A DNA stretch of 15,864 nucleotides from Prevotellaceae bacterium UBA3627 (GCA_002373375.1 DFLE01000034.1:1-15864); one strand, 5' to 3'; shown: positions 7,848 through 14,432, numbered from the stretch's first letter. The notes: a model not told the origin generated them from the sequence alone. Translations and numbers: made by a program.

Positions 7848-8198
7848 TTTCTTCAGTTCTTCCAGATAATCCAGCAGCTCCTGTTCCGTCACTTTCTCCT
7901 CACGCACCAGCGTCTGCACCAATTTCATATAGGAGTTCTTGAAATAGCGGTCAACGAAACCGCCCAGCTTTGACCTGCCGTAGTCCTCTTGCGTCAGCAA
8001 GGGATAGTATATATATCCGCGTCCGTACGGCCGATGGCCCACGAAGCCCTTCCGCTCCAGCGACTGCACCGCCGTTGCCACGGTATTCACATGAGGCCGC
8101 GGCTCATCATACTGCGCCACGATGTCCTTAGGAGCACACTCACCGAGTTTCCACATCAGCTCCATCACCTCTTCTTCCTTAGCCGTAAGTTTCTGCAT
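7845..8198 (-). CDS. blaI: BlaI/MecI/CopY-family winged-helix repressor
   Basis: 117 residues, the usual length for the family. The N-terminal winged helix starts LTAKEEEVMELMWKLGE, and the recognition helix region NTVATAVQSLERKGFV (about 38-53) is followed by the wing G-R-G-Y-I-Y-Y. The C-terminal half (about 75-117) is the dimerisation and cleavage region. These repressors hold their own operon off until an M56 protease signals, and such a protease is encoded downstream (gap 362 nt, filled with repeats). It probably controls itself through TTAGTTCAAC repeats right after its promoter. Since the sensor lacks a penicillin-binding domain, the symbol reflects family only; a role in beta-lactam resistance is not implied. 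Confidence 0.88.
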   Translation of the reverse strand: MQKLTAKEEEVMELMWKLGECAPKDIVAQYDEPRPHVNTVATAVQSLERKGFVGHRPYGRGYIYYPLLTQEDYGRSKLGGFVDRYFKNSYMKLVQTLVREEKVTEQELLDYLEELKK

Positions 8199-8230
8199 AT
8201 TTGTTAGTAATAAAAAGATTAACGAGCAGA

Positions 8231-8257
8231 TTAGTTCAACTGTTTTTTTAGTTCAAC
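8231..8257. promoter_or_regulatory. Candidate BlaI operator: paired TTAGTTCAAC sites
   Basis: TTAGTTCAAC occurs exactly at 8231-8240 and 8248-8257, 17 bp apart. The first continues into AGTTcAACT, a 9-bp palindrome; the second is one base short of it. Both lie between the -7 box and the blaI start codon, where a bound repressor would block transcription. The sequence differs from the staphylococcal bla operators, so assignment rests on position and symmetry. Confidence 0.5.
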
Positions 8258-8261
8258 GATG

Positions 8262-8292
8262 CAAAGATACATATAATTCCAATACCATGCAA
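8262..8292 (-). promoter_or_regulatory. blaI promoter
   Basis: Minus strand -7 box TATCTTTG (8262-8269), with TTG at 8290-8292, 20 nt upstream. A start near 8255 gives a leader of about 57 nt carrying the TTAGTTCAAC pair. Confidence 0.7.
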
Positions 8293-8331
8293 GCACATCC
8301 CGTTTCTTTTAACATATATTTTTAGTTGAAA

Positions 8332-8368
8332 AGCAACCTATTCCATAAAGGGAGAAAAGGCGAAATCA
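8332..8368. repeat. 37-bp direct repeat, left copy
   Basis: Begins AGCAACCTATTCC and ends AAATCA; matches 9981-10017 in the same orientation at 32 of 37 bases. The two copies bracket the whole RhuM-Fic/hsd island and each is followed by a strong hairpin. Confidence 0.7.
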
Positions 8369-8369
8369 T

Positions 8370-8407
8370 AAAAAGAGTGGTATGTCGGAAAATCCGACAT
8401 ACCACTC
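8370..8407 (-). terminator. Strong intrinsic terminator, minus strand
   Basis: A perfect 15-bp stem (8375-8389 with 8393-8407) with a 3-nt loop. On the minus strand it is followed directly by TTTTT (8374-8370). It would stop transcription coming from the RhuM-Fic gene before it reaches blaI. Confidence 0.75.
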
Positions 8408-8451
8408 CAAATCCTATTCTCATTCCTTGAAAATACAAGTTATTTCTTTAC

Positions 8452-8642
8452 GGTGGGTTCTAAAAATTCCCACGAGTTAAATTAGTTAATTACATGAATA
8501 ACATTATGTCATATTTTTATTTTCTTTCGGTGCAAACTGTTAACTTCTGCGGTCACATAGCCCGCTATGCTCCCTTATCAGTTAACATTTTGCCCTCGAA
8601 ACAAATTCAAAAATCTGACAGTGGGAATTATTAGAACCCACC
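8452..8642. mobile_element. MITE-like element, 191 bp, 22-bp terminal inverted repeats
   Basis: The ends 8452-8473 and 8621-8642 are inverted copies matching at 21 of 22 bases (outermost GGTGGGTTCTA). TTAC flanks both sides directly (8448-8451 and 8643-8646), as a 4-bp target duplication would. There is no transposase inside. A second nested inverted repeat joins 8525-8544 with 8581-8601, closing on CATAGC-CC-GCTATG (8556-8569). I cannot assign the parent IS family. It lies just past the hsdS scrap. Confidence 0.65.
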
Positions 8643-8677
8643 TTACATTATTTTGTTTTAGAAAAGAACTCGTCCCG

Positions 8678-8785
8678 TCAACCATTGATGCGGTTGAGCA
8701 GCGTTTCGTATTCTGATACGATTTCACGCTGACAACTGACGAGGAGGATGGGGAGTCACATATCTAACAAAAACTTTTTACTCAT
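8678..8785 (-). pseudogene. Remnant of type I restriction specificity subunit HsdS (3' part)
   Basis: Read on the minus strand, the frame from the ATG at 8785 (overlapping the RhuM-Fic stop) gives MSKKFLLDM, a stop (8756-8758), then LPILLVSC and QREIVSEYETLLNRI before a second stop at 8678-8680. The last part is very like the conserved helix at the end of an HsdS half-repeat (family pattern QREIV.EYE...NRI). The LPILLVSC stretch looks like an LPIPPL-type motif scrambled by small indels. The target-recognition domains are absent, so it cannot give specificity. Confidence 0.62.
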
Positions 8786-9767
8786 CGTTGTTTTTGTTTA
8801 TCAAGTTAACAACAACTTTTACCATAACATCCTTCTCTTCTGTTCTGCTCTCGGCAATCATCAGCGTGAGAGCAACGAGGGTGCTGTCTGCTATGCGTTT
8901 GCTGCCGTCAGGATGGTAGAGAATGTGGTTATTGTTAAGGAACCATAGGAACAACGTAGCGGCAATGCGCTTGTTGCCATCGCTGAACGAGTGGTTCTTG
9001 GTAACGAGATAGAGCAGCATAGCTGCTTTCTCTTCCACACTGGGATAGAGTTCTTCTCCGCCAAAAGTCTGGTATATCTGTCCTATGCTGCTTTTGAAGG
9101 AGTCGTCCTTCTCGTTGCCAAAGAGAACAGAAGCACCGAATTTCTCACGCAGCCCATTGATTGCCTCCATCGCATTCTCGTAGGTAGCATGGAACGGCTC
9201 TTCCTTTGTGGTCTTATTGATAGTAAGCCGCTCGTAGTCGTAGTTGTCGAGGGTATCGAGGGCGTAAGCATAGTCTGTCACTACCTCAAACAAGGCATTG
9301 GTCTCGTCATTAGACAGTAGTGGCTGGCTCTGAATGGTACGCCCAAGCATACCCACCAGTTGACGTAACTCTCCAATCTGCTCCTTTCGCATACGCTCGT
9401 TTACGGCATAACCCTTGATGAGATACTGCTTTAAGACCTTGTTCGCCCATTGACGGAAGCGAGTGGCATTCTTACTATTAACACGATAGCCAACTGAAAG
9501 AATAACATCGAGATTATAATACTTTGTACTATAAGTTTGTTTTCCTTCATTACCCATGTGTTCCAAAATGGAACATGTGCTACCTTCGTCAAGTTCTTCC
9601 GATGCATAGATATTCTTCAAGTGCTTCGTAATTGCCGGGCGTTTTGTTCCAAACAACTCAGCTATTTGCTTCTGCGTCAACCACACAGTCTCGTTCTCCA
9701 AACGGACATCTATTTGCATCTGTCCGTCCTCTGTATGATATATGATGATTTGATTATTCAAGTCCAT
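8778..9767 (-). CDS. RhuM-family protein with C-terminal Fic/Doc domain
   Basis: 329 residues, apparently intact. The N-terminal RhuM domain (about 1-150) includes a helix-turn-helix-like stretch (WLTQKQIAELFGTKRPAITKHL split over about 29-50) and the family's YNLDVILSVGYRVNSK motif (about 84-99). The C-terminal Fic/Doc domain (about 155-325) carries H259-S-F-S-D263-G-N-K-R267, matching HxFxDGNKR, so catalysis (nucleotidyl- or phosphotransfer) is plausible. Function of this pair is not established to my knowledge; genes of this type often lie inside type I restriction-modification loci. Here hsdM and hsdS scraps flank it, so it looks like the surviving accessory gene. Its ATG overlaps the hsdM scrap's stop and a promoter lies at 9873-9880. 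Clearly more AT-rich than the arg and GH43 genes, consistent with transfer. Confidence 0.85.
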   Translation of the reverse strand: MDLNNQIIIYHTEDGQMQIDVRLENETVWLTQKQIAELFGTKRPAITKHLKNIYASEELDEGSTCSILEHMGNEGKQTYSTKYYNLDVILSVGYRVNSKNATRFRQWANKVLKQYLIKGYAVNERMRKEQIGELRQLVGMLGRTIQSQPLLSNDETNALFEVVTDYAYALDTLDNYDYERLTINKTTKEEPFHATYENAMEAINGLREKFGASVLFGNEKDDSFKSSIGQIYQTFGGEELYPSVEEKAAMLLYLVTKNHSFSDGNKRIAATLFLWFLNNNHILYHPDGSKRIADSTLVALTLMIAESRTEEKDVMVKVVVNLINKNNDE

Positions 9768-9852
9768 AGCCCAATGATTTAAACAATTCTTTCAACTGCT
9801 GTTTGCTCTCTTCCTCCTGTTGTAAGAGGTCGCACATTTCTGATTGCAGTTG
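9754..9852 (-). pseudogene. C-terminal remnant of type I methyltransferase HsdM
   Basis: The minus-strand frame ending at TAA (9754-9756) reads QLQSE, then MCDLLQQEEESKQQL, then KELFKSLGYGLE. This is the typical HsdM tail (charged coil followed by ELFKSLGYE-type end). A stop at 9853-9855 breaks the frame upstream and no methylase motifs (NPPF) remain. The stop overlaps the RhuM-Fic ATG (9767), the spacing expected in an intact hsdM-rhuM operon. The 27 codons from ATG 9837 may still be translated as a leader peptide coupled to RhuM-Fic. Confidence 0.65.
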
Positions 9853-9872
9853 CTATTACTATATATTGGCTA

Positions 9873-9880
9873 CAAAGATA
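9873..9880 (-). promoter_or_regulatory. -7 box for the RhuM-Fic transcript
   Basis: TATCTTTG on the minus strand fits TAnnTTTG exactly. No good TTG lies 19-20 nt upstream, so the -33 element is weak. It sits just upstream of the hsdM remnant, as if most of hsdM had been deleted between its promoter and its 3' end. Confidence 0.5.
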
Positions 9881-9980
9881 ACTATTTTTTAGAAGAAAGC
9901 ATTATGTTTTGCCTAAAATATGAGCACTTGGGCAAAATATTTGCATTTTGACAAATACCCGAAGGTAAAAATAGCGAGCG

Positions 9981-10017
9981 AGCAACCTATTCCGCAAAGG
10001 CAGAAAAAGCCAAATCA
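9981..10017. repeat. 37-bp direct repeat, right copy
   Basis: Same-orientation partner of 8332-8368 (32 of 37 identical). Followed after 24 nt by the strong hairpin at 10042-10099, just as the left copy is followed by the hairpin at 8375-8407. Confidence 0.7.
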
Positions 10018-10032
10018 CCAAAATGTCCTATT
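10012..10032. repeat. 21-bp exact direct repeat, copy 1 (second copy 10393-10413)
   Basis: Core AATCACCAAAATGTCCTATT; the identical 21 bases recur at 10393-10413, 381 bp away, both times followed by a short T/G-rich stretch. Copy 1 overlaps the end of the 37-bp repeat. Confidence 0.75.
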
Positions 10033-10041
10033 TCTGGCTTC

Positions 10042-10099
10042 ATTTCCTTGCGATATTAGTCAGCAACCTGTGGTTCGGGCTGAAATATCGCAAGGAAAT
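10042..10099. other. Strong hairpin, 16-bp perfect stem
   Basis: ATTTCCTTGCGATATT (10042-10057) is exactly complementary to 10084-10099. The 26-nt loop refolds: TCAGC with GCTGA and AACC with GGTT around TGT. No U-tract follows on either strand, so it may be a structured RNA or a repeat-borne element rather than a terminator. Confidence 0.65.
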
Positions 10100-10113
10100 T
10101 GAGGTTTGCGTTA

Positions 10114-10132
10114 AGTGCTGTAATACAGCACT
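10114..10132. other. 19-bp palindrome
   Basis: AGTGCTGTA-a-TACAGCACT, a perfect 9-bp dyad around one base. It could be a DNA-binding site; no regulator is evident next to it. Confidence 0.4.
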
Positions 10133-10188
10133 ATACAGAGCAGAGGGTGGTTTGAGGACGATATTTTAGGGCATTTTTAGCGTGATTC

Positions 10189-10270
10189 GATAGCTTTTAC
10201 ACGGTAAAGTGATAGCTTTCACACCCTAAAAGCTATGCTTTGACGATGTGAAAGTTATGCTTTTAGAAAC
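10189..10270. repeat. Imperfect 22-bp tandem array
   Basis: Units begin GATAGCTTTTACAC (10189), GATAGCTTTCACAC (10211), GCTATGCTTTGACG (10232) and GTTATGCTTTTAG (10254), i.e. steps of 21-22 bp. ATAGCTTTTA and TAAAAGCTAT also form an inverted pair. Units diverge and no cas gene is present. The rest of the 9856-10591 gap holds a 7-bp inverted repeat (9907-9913 with 9931-9937), an A/T-flanked mini-hairpin near 10270-10286, and no convincing gene. Confidence 0.5.
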
Positions 10271-10533
10271 AAAAAAGGCGCTTTTTTAGCCGAAAAACGA
10301 AAAAAAGGAGATTGCGTGCTATCACAATCTTCTCCTATATTATTACATTTTTCTCTCATTTTTCTCCAGATTGCGAATTGTAATGAAATGTTAAATCACC
10401 AAAATGTCCTATTATGGGGCATTGGCGTACATGAAACCCGCTGACGCTGACTGATTGATACACCAATGGTAGTAATTTAGTGCCAATTAACATAATTTAA
10501 CTTGTAGAGGAAAGAATATGCAGTAATAATTAG

Positions 10534-10541
10534 TAATTTTG
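10534..10541 (+). promoter_or_regulatory. -7 box of the BspA-like gene
   Basis: TAATTTTG fits TAnnTTTG. No TTG stands at the right distance upstream, so the -33 side is weak. Transcription would start near 10548, about 44 nt before the chosen ATG; this argues against translation from the GTG at 10541. Confidence 0.5.
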
Positions 10542-10591
10542 TGGAATTATTAACAATACAACTTATAAGTTTAACCATTTCAATAAGTATT

Positions 10592-12463
10592 ATGCGGAAT
10601 TTCTACCAGAAGAAATCAGGAGTCAGGGCAGCGGCAGCGGCCATGCTCATGGTGCTTGCCTGCAACGCGGCAAGCGCGCAAGACTACACAGAGAACAACA
10701 TCAATTACTACATCAACGGCGACGAGGCTTACGTAAGCGAGAGCCCCAATGCCACGGGCGACATCACCATCCTCAACAAAATCACCGTGAACGGCACGGA
10801 CTATCCCGTCACCACGATAGAATCTTGTGCTTTCAGTGATACCGAGAACATCACCTCAGTGCACATAGGCAGCGCTATGAAGTATATAGGCGGTGACGCG
10901 TTCTACAGGTGCGTTAACGTGACCGACGTTTACATATCAGCCGACCCAGAGCAGCTGACATGGGACGAGGCCGGACACGACGACTTCAACTACGACGGCA
11001 CCACCATCTGCCACGTAAGCGACGCGGCGGCGTGGGCTAAGTTCCTGGGCGAGGTGAACCTTACGTTCCGCGACGCCACGAGCACACCTTTCAGCTACAG
11101 CTACGACGAGGCCACACACACACTGACCATCAGCGGCACCGAGGCCATGCCTAATTACGCCGGAACTACCCGGCCGTGGAGTGACTACTGTTCAGAGATA
11201 ACCTCACTGGTCATCAGCGACGGAGTACCGTGCATCAACAGGGATGCGTTTGATTACTGCACCGGATTGGAGAGCGTCACAATGCCTGCCTCCGTCAAGG
11301 CGATTTGCCAAAACGCATTCTATGGATGCACTAAACTGACCACCGTGACATTAGGCAGCGGAGTAAGCTATGTCAGCAACGACGCTTTCAGCGAATGTAC
11401 TGCACTCAGTGCTGTCAACGTGGACGAGGCCAACCCTTACTTCATGAGCCTTGCCGGCAACGTGCTGACCAAAGACGGCAGCGAGTTCGTGCTCATCCCT
11501 ATGGCAGTTACCACGCTTAACATCCCTGCCACATTGAGCTCGTTTGACTGCTCTCTGCTGTTAAGACTCACCAAATTAACGAACATCACCGTTGACAAGG
11601 GTAACCCTAACTACAAGTCCGCTGGCAATATGCTGCTGAGCAAGGACGGCACTCAGCTGTACTACTACTACGGCAACGATGCCACACTCAACATACCTGA
11701 GGGGGTAACGCTCATCGAAGACGAAGCATTCTGCAACTTCAACGGAATGACAACTATCAATCTGCCTAAGAGCATGGAGATGATAGAAGAAGGCTATATA
11801 TTCTGTTCTTGCTCAAATTTAGAGGCCATCACCATTCCTGAGGATAACGAGTATATGAAGACGGTCGATGGCATTCTTTACAGCAAGGACGGCACTCAGC
11901 TGATACGTTTTCCGGGGAAAAAGGACAAGATGACCATGCTCTCCACCGTGAAGGAAATCTGCTCTAACGCATTCGCATACTGCGGACTTACCGAGATTAA
12001 CATCCCTGACGGCGTTACCGAGGTCGGATATAGTGCCTTCTTCTGTTGTGACAAAGCCACTAAGGTGACGATACCACAGAGTGTCACCACTATCAAGGGT
12101 GACGCGTTCTATCAATGCACCGAAGTCACCGACGTTTACTGCTACGCCGACCCGGAACAGCTTGACTGGACTGACGGCGGATACGACGAGTTTGGCTATG
12201 ACGATGATAATAATCCTACCACTCAGTGTCACGTAAATGCAGCCGACCTCAACACTTATCTGTCCAAGTGGAGCACGGGTGACACCAACACCGACGTTCG
12301 CGTTATTTTCGTGGGCGACCTTGAGACTGCCACCGGCGTAAGCACAGTAAGGCAGACAGCAGAGAAGGCCGACGGCCTGTACTACAACCTCAGCGGACAG
12401 CGCACCGGCAAGCCCGCACGCGGCCTGTATATCAGGAACGGCAAGAAGGTCGTGATCAAATAG
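10592..12463 (+). CDS. BspA-like leucine-rich-repeat secreted/surface protein
   Basis: 623 residues from ATG 10592. An in-frame GTG at 10541 overlaps the -7 box and would put 17 extra residues before the signal peptide. The signal peptide (about 1-30) has a KK/R start and ends ASAQ. The body carries treponemal-type LRRs of the BspA family (pattern AF..C..L..V..P..V..I), e.g. AFYGCTKLTTVTLGSGVSYV. A module starting VTDVY..ADPEQL.W and ending C-H-V occurs twice, at about residues 112-145 and 510-550. The protein ends with a YYNLSGQR...GLYIRNGKKVVIK module, also found on the GH43 protein downstream, which I take as a C-terminal export/anchoring or Prevotella-type tail. BspA relatives bind host proteins; the ligand here is unknown. 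Single gene with a strong terminator after it. Confidence 0.85.
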   Translation: MRNFYQKKSGVRAAAAAMLMVLACNAASAQDYTENNINYYINGDEAYVSESPNATGDITILNKITVNGTDYPVTTIESCAFSDTENITSVHIGSAMKYIGGDAFYRCVNVTDVYISADPEQLTWDEAGHDDFNYDGTTICHVSDAAAWAKFLGEVNLTFRDATSTPFSYSYDEATHTLTISGTEAMPNYAGTTRPWSDYCSEITSLVISDGVPCINRDAFDYCTGLESVTMPASVKAICQNAFYGCTKLTTVTLGSGVSYVSNDAFSECTALSAVNVDEANPYFMSLAGNVLTKDGSEFVLIPMAVTTLNIPATLSSFDCSLLLRLTKLTNITVDKGNPNYKSAGNMLLSKDGTQLYYYYGNDATLNIPEGVTLIEDEAFCNFNGMTTINLPKSMEMIEEGYIFCSCSNLEAITIPEDNEYMKTVDGILYSKDGTQLIRFPGKKDKMTMLSTVKEICSNAFAYCGLTEINIPDGVTEVGYSAFFCCDKATKVTIPQSVTTIKGDAFYQCTEVTDVYCYADPEQLDWTDGGYDEFGYDDDNNPTTQCHVNAADLNTYLSKWSTGDTNTDVRVIFVGDLETATGVSTVRQTAEKADGLYYNLSGQRTGKPARGLYIRNGKKVVIK

Positions 12464-12490
12464 AAGGAGATTATTTTCCAACAATAAAAG

Positions 12491-12545
12491 CAGCCCTGAC
12501 AGATGCGGAGACTTGACTCCCACCTCTGTCAGGGCTGTTTTTTTT
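12491..12545 (+). terminator. Strong intrinsic terminator after the BspA-like gene
   Basis: CAGCCCTGACAGA (12491-12503) pairs perfectly over 13 bp with 12525-12537, and eight T residues follow directly. Separates the LRR gene from the GH43 gene. Confidence 0.9.
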
Positions 12546-12568
12546 GCGTAAGTTTTCTAAAGAAATCA

Positions 12569-12598
12569 CTGATATACAAGAAATTTATATTAACTTTG
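12569..12598 (+). promoter_or_regulatory. GH43 gene promoter
   Basis: -7 box TAACTTTG (12591-12598), with CTG (one base off TTG) at 12569-12571, 19 nt upstream. The start lies near 12605, giving a short leader to ATG 12620. Confidence 0.6.
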
Positions 12599-12619
12599 CA
12601 GCCGAAACTTTTTTTTACG

Positions 12620-14389
12620 ATGAGACATATTACTACTACTATTATCCTGCTTTTGCTGCTCACAGCCACATCCGTGACGGCGGCAAGCTACACCCTGAGC
12701 AGGGTCAGCGTGCATGACCCCAGCGTGGTATGGAACCCACAGAACAACACTTACTACATCTTCGGCTCACACCGCGCTGCGGCTAAGAGTACAGACCTGA
12801 TGAACTGGACAGCGTTCACCGCCCAGTGGCAGACCGCCACGAGCAACAGAGCAGCCAACAGCGCTGCGTTCACCACACCACAGGTAACGAAGGTAACGAA
12901 AGGCGGCGTGGAGGTTGACCTCCCTGCCTTTAACGCCATAGCATGGTCGGCGCGAGGCGGCGACGGCTACACCGTTGACGGTAACATGTGGGCTCCTGAC
13001 GTTATATATAATAAGGAGATGCAGAAGTGGTGCATGTACCTCAGCATCAACGGCAACAACTGGTACTCAAGCATCATACTGCTTACCGCAGACAACATAG
13101 AGGGTCCCTACCGCTATCAGGCTCCGGTGGTTATCAGCGGTTTCCAGAGCGGCACGTCATATAAGGACACCGACCTGGAGCTGGTGATAGGTACGCAGAG
13201 CACCCTACCCTCACGCTACAACTGCTATTGGGGCAGGCGCTATCCTAACAACATAGACCCGTGCGTGTTCTACGACGAGGACGGTCTGCTGTGGATGGTG
13301 TACGGCTCATGGAGCGGCGGCATCTGGATGCTCAGACTGAATCCCAAGACAGGACTGCGCGACTATGACGTGACCTACACCCTGACAGGCAGCGGCGACG
13401 GCATCACCGTGGATCCTTACTTCGGCAAGAAGGTGGCAGGAGGCTATTATGTCTCAGGCGAGGCTCCATACATAGAGTATATAAACGGTTACTACTACCT
13501 CTTCGTAACCTACGGCGGACTGGCTGCCGGCGGCGACCCCAACGACTATAACAACGGCGGATACCAGATGAGGGTGTTCCGCTCGGTGAATCCCGACGGT
13601 CCATATACCGGTCCGAACTCACAAGGTGCCTTGTTCACTTCCTATGCATTAAATTTCGGTCCCAACGCCACAACCAACCGCGGTGGTAACATATTCGGAG
13701 CCTACAACGAGTGGGGCAACATAGTGACAGGCGACTACGGCGAGCGCTCGCAGGGACACAACAGCATCATCGCCGCCGAGGACGGACGCACCTATCTGGT
13801 GTATCACACGAGGTTCCAGAACCGTTGGGAGTTTCATGAGGTGCGCGTGCACCAGGTGTTCCAGAACAAAAACGGATGGCTTGTGGCAGCACCGTTTGAA
13901 TACACCGGTGAACAGGTGAAGAGCGCCGACATTGCCACCACGCAGCAGGTGCCAACCACGCAGATAGCCGGGACATACAAGATGCTGATACACAAATACA
14001 AGCTTGACCACACGAACAAGGAGACCGTCACACCGGTAGAGGTGACGCTCAACGCCGACGGCACCGTAAGCGGTGCATACAGCGGTACATGGAGCATAGA
14101 GGAAGGCACCTCATACATCACCGTCAAGGTGGGTGGCGTAAACTATTACGGCGTGATGATATACCAGACCTTGGAAAGAACAGACAACTCCTCACCCGCC
14201 TTCACCTGTATGTCAGCGTCAGGCGTAAGCCTGTGGGGCTATCAGACGCAGGTGGCTGACGGCATACAGACCGTAACGGAAAGGTCAGTAGGCAACACCT
14301 CCGACTATTACGACCTCAGCGGACGGAAGGTGCGCAACCCGGCAACCAGGGGAATATACATTCAACGAGGAAAGAAAATAATAAAATAA
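12620..14389 (+). CDS. Secreted glycoside hydrolase family 43, probable endo-alpha-1,5-arabinanase
   Basis: 589 residues from ATG 12620. The frame stays open back to 12503, but that stretch lies inside the upstream terminator and ahead of the promoter. The signal peptide covers about 1-21 (ending VTAA). The GH43 five-bladed propeller shows the three acidic residues: H-D33-P-S (base), D213-P-C-V-F-Y (pKa/orientation) and G-E281-A-P-Y (acid). A GHNS motif (H380) resembles the metal-site histidine of arabinanases. A C-terminal beta-rich domain (about 448-555, starting near IAGTYKML) is like the small lipocalin-like domain behind many Bacteroidetes GH43s. The end (YYDLSGRKVRNP...GIYIQRGKKIIK) is the same tail as on the LRR protein. 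Arabinan as substrate is inferred from overall likeness; other GH43 activities are possible. No SusC/SusD pair is present, so this is not a complete utilisation locus. Confidence 0.85.
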   Translation: MRHITTTIILLLLLTATSVTAASYTLSRVSVHDPSVVWNPQNNTYYIFGSHRAAAKSTDLMNWTAFTAQWQTATSNRAANSAAFTTPQVTKVTKGGVEVDLPAFNAIAWSARGGDGYTVDGNMWAPDVIYNKEMQKWCMYLSINGNNWYSSIILLTADNIEGPYRYQAPVVISGFQSGTSYKDTDLELVIGTQSTLPSRYNCYWGRRYPNNIDPCVFYDEDGLLWMVYGSWSGGIWMLRLNPKTGLRDYDVTYTLTGSGDGITVDPYFGKKVAGGYYVSGEAPYIEYINGYYYLFVTYGGLAAGGDPNDYNNGGYQMRVFRSVNPDGPYTGPNSQGALFTSYALNFGPNATTNRGGNIFGAYNEWGNIVTGDYGERSQGHNSIIAAEDGRTYLVYHTRFQNRWEFHEVRVHQVFQNKNGWLVAAPFEYTGEQVKSADIATTQQVPTTQIAGTYKMLIHKYKLDHTNKETVTPVEVTLNADGTVSGAYSGTWSIEEGTSYITVKVGGVNYYGVMIYQTLERTDNSSPAFTCMSASGVSLWGYQTQVADGIQTVTERSVGNTSDYYDLSGRKVRNPATRGIYIQRGKKIIK

Positions 14390-14394
14390 ACGTA

Positions 14395-14432
14395 CAAACC
14401 GCAAAATAATTCATTGATTATTTTGCGGTTTG
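14395..14432 (+). terminator. Terminator after the GH43 gene, shared with the argR promoter
   Basis: A perfect 16-bp stem (14395-14410 with 14417-14432) and a 6-nt loop. The 3' arm contains ATTATTTT, but no clean U-tract follows, so efficiency is uncertain. Its 3' arm contains the -33 TTG of the argR promoter. Confidence 0.75.

Noticed and set aside
5551..8198. Classical beta-lactam resistance regulator pair (blaR1-blaI)
   Set aside because: The M56 protein lacks visible penicillin-binding motifs and no beta-lactamase gene is in the window.
8748..8948. 66-codon + strand frame at the end of RhuM-Fic
   Set aside because: Shadow of RhuM-Fic and the hsdS scrap; no promoter or ribosome site.
10189..10270. 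Short repeats that could suggest a CRISPR array
   Set aside because: Units are contiguous, diverged and lack spacers of constant length; no cas gene nearby.
10541..10591. GTG start extending the BspA-like protein
   Set aside because: It overlaps the -7 box and adds residues ahead of a normal signal peptide that begins at ATG 10592.
11819..12523. 234-codon open frame on the minus strand
   Set aside because: Lies opposite the BspA-like gene and runs through its terminator; valine/glycine-rich shadow of the LRR codons.
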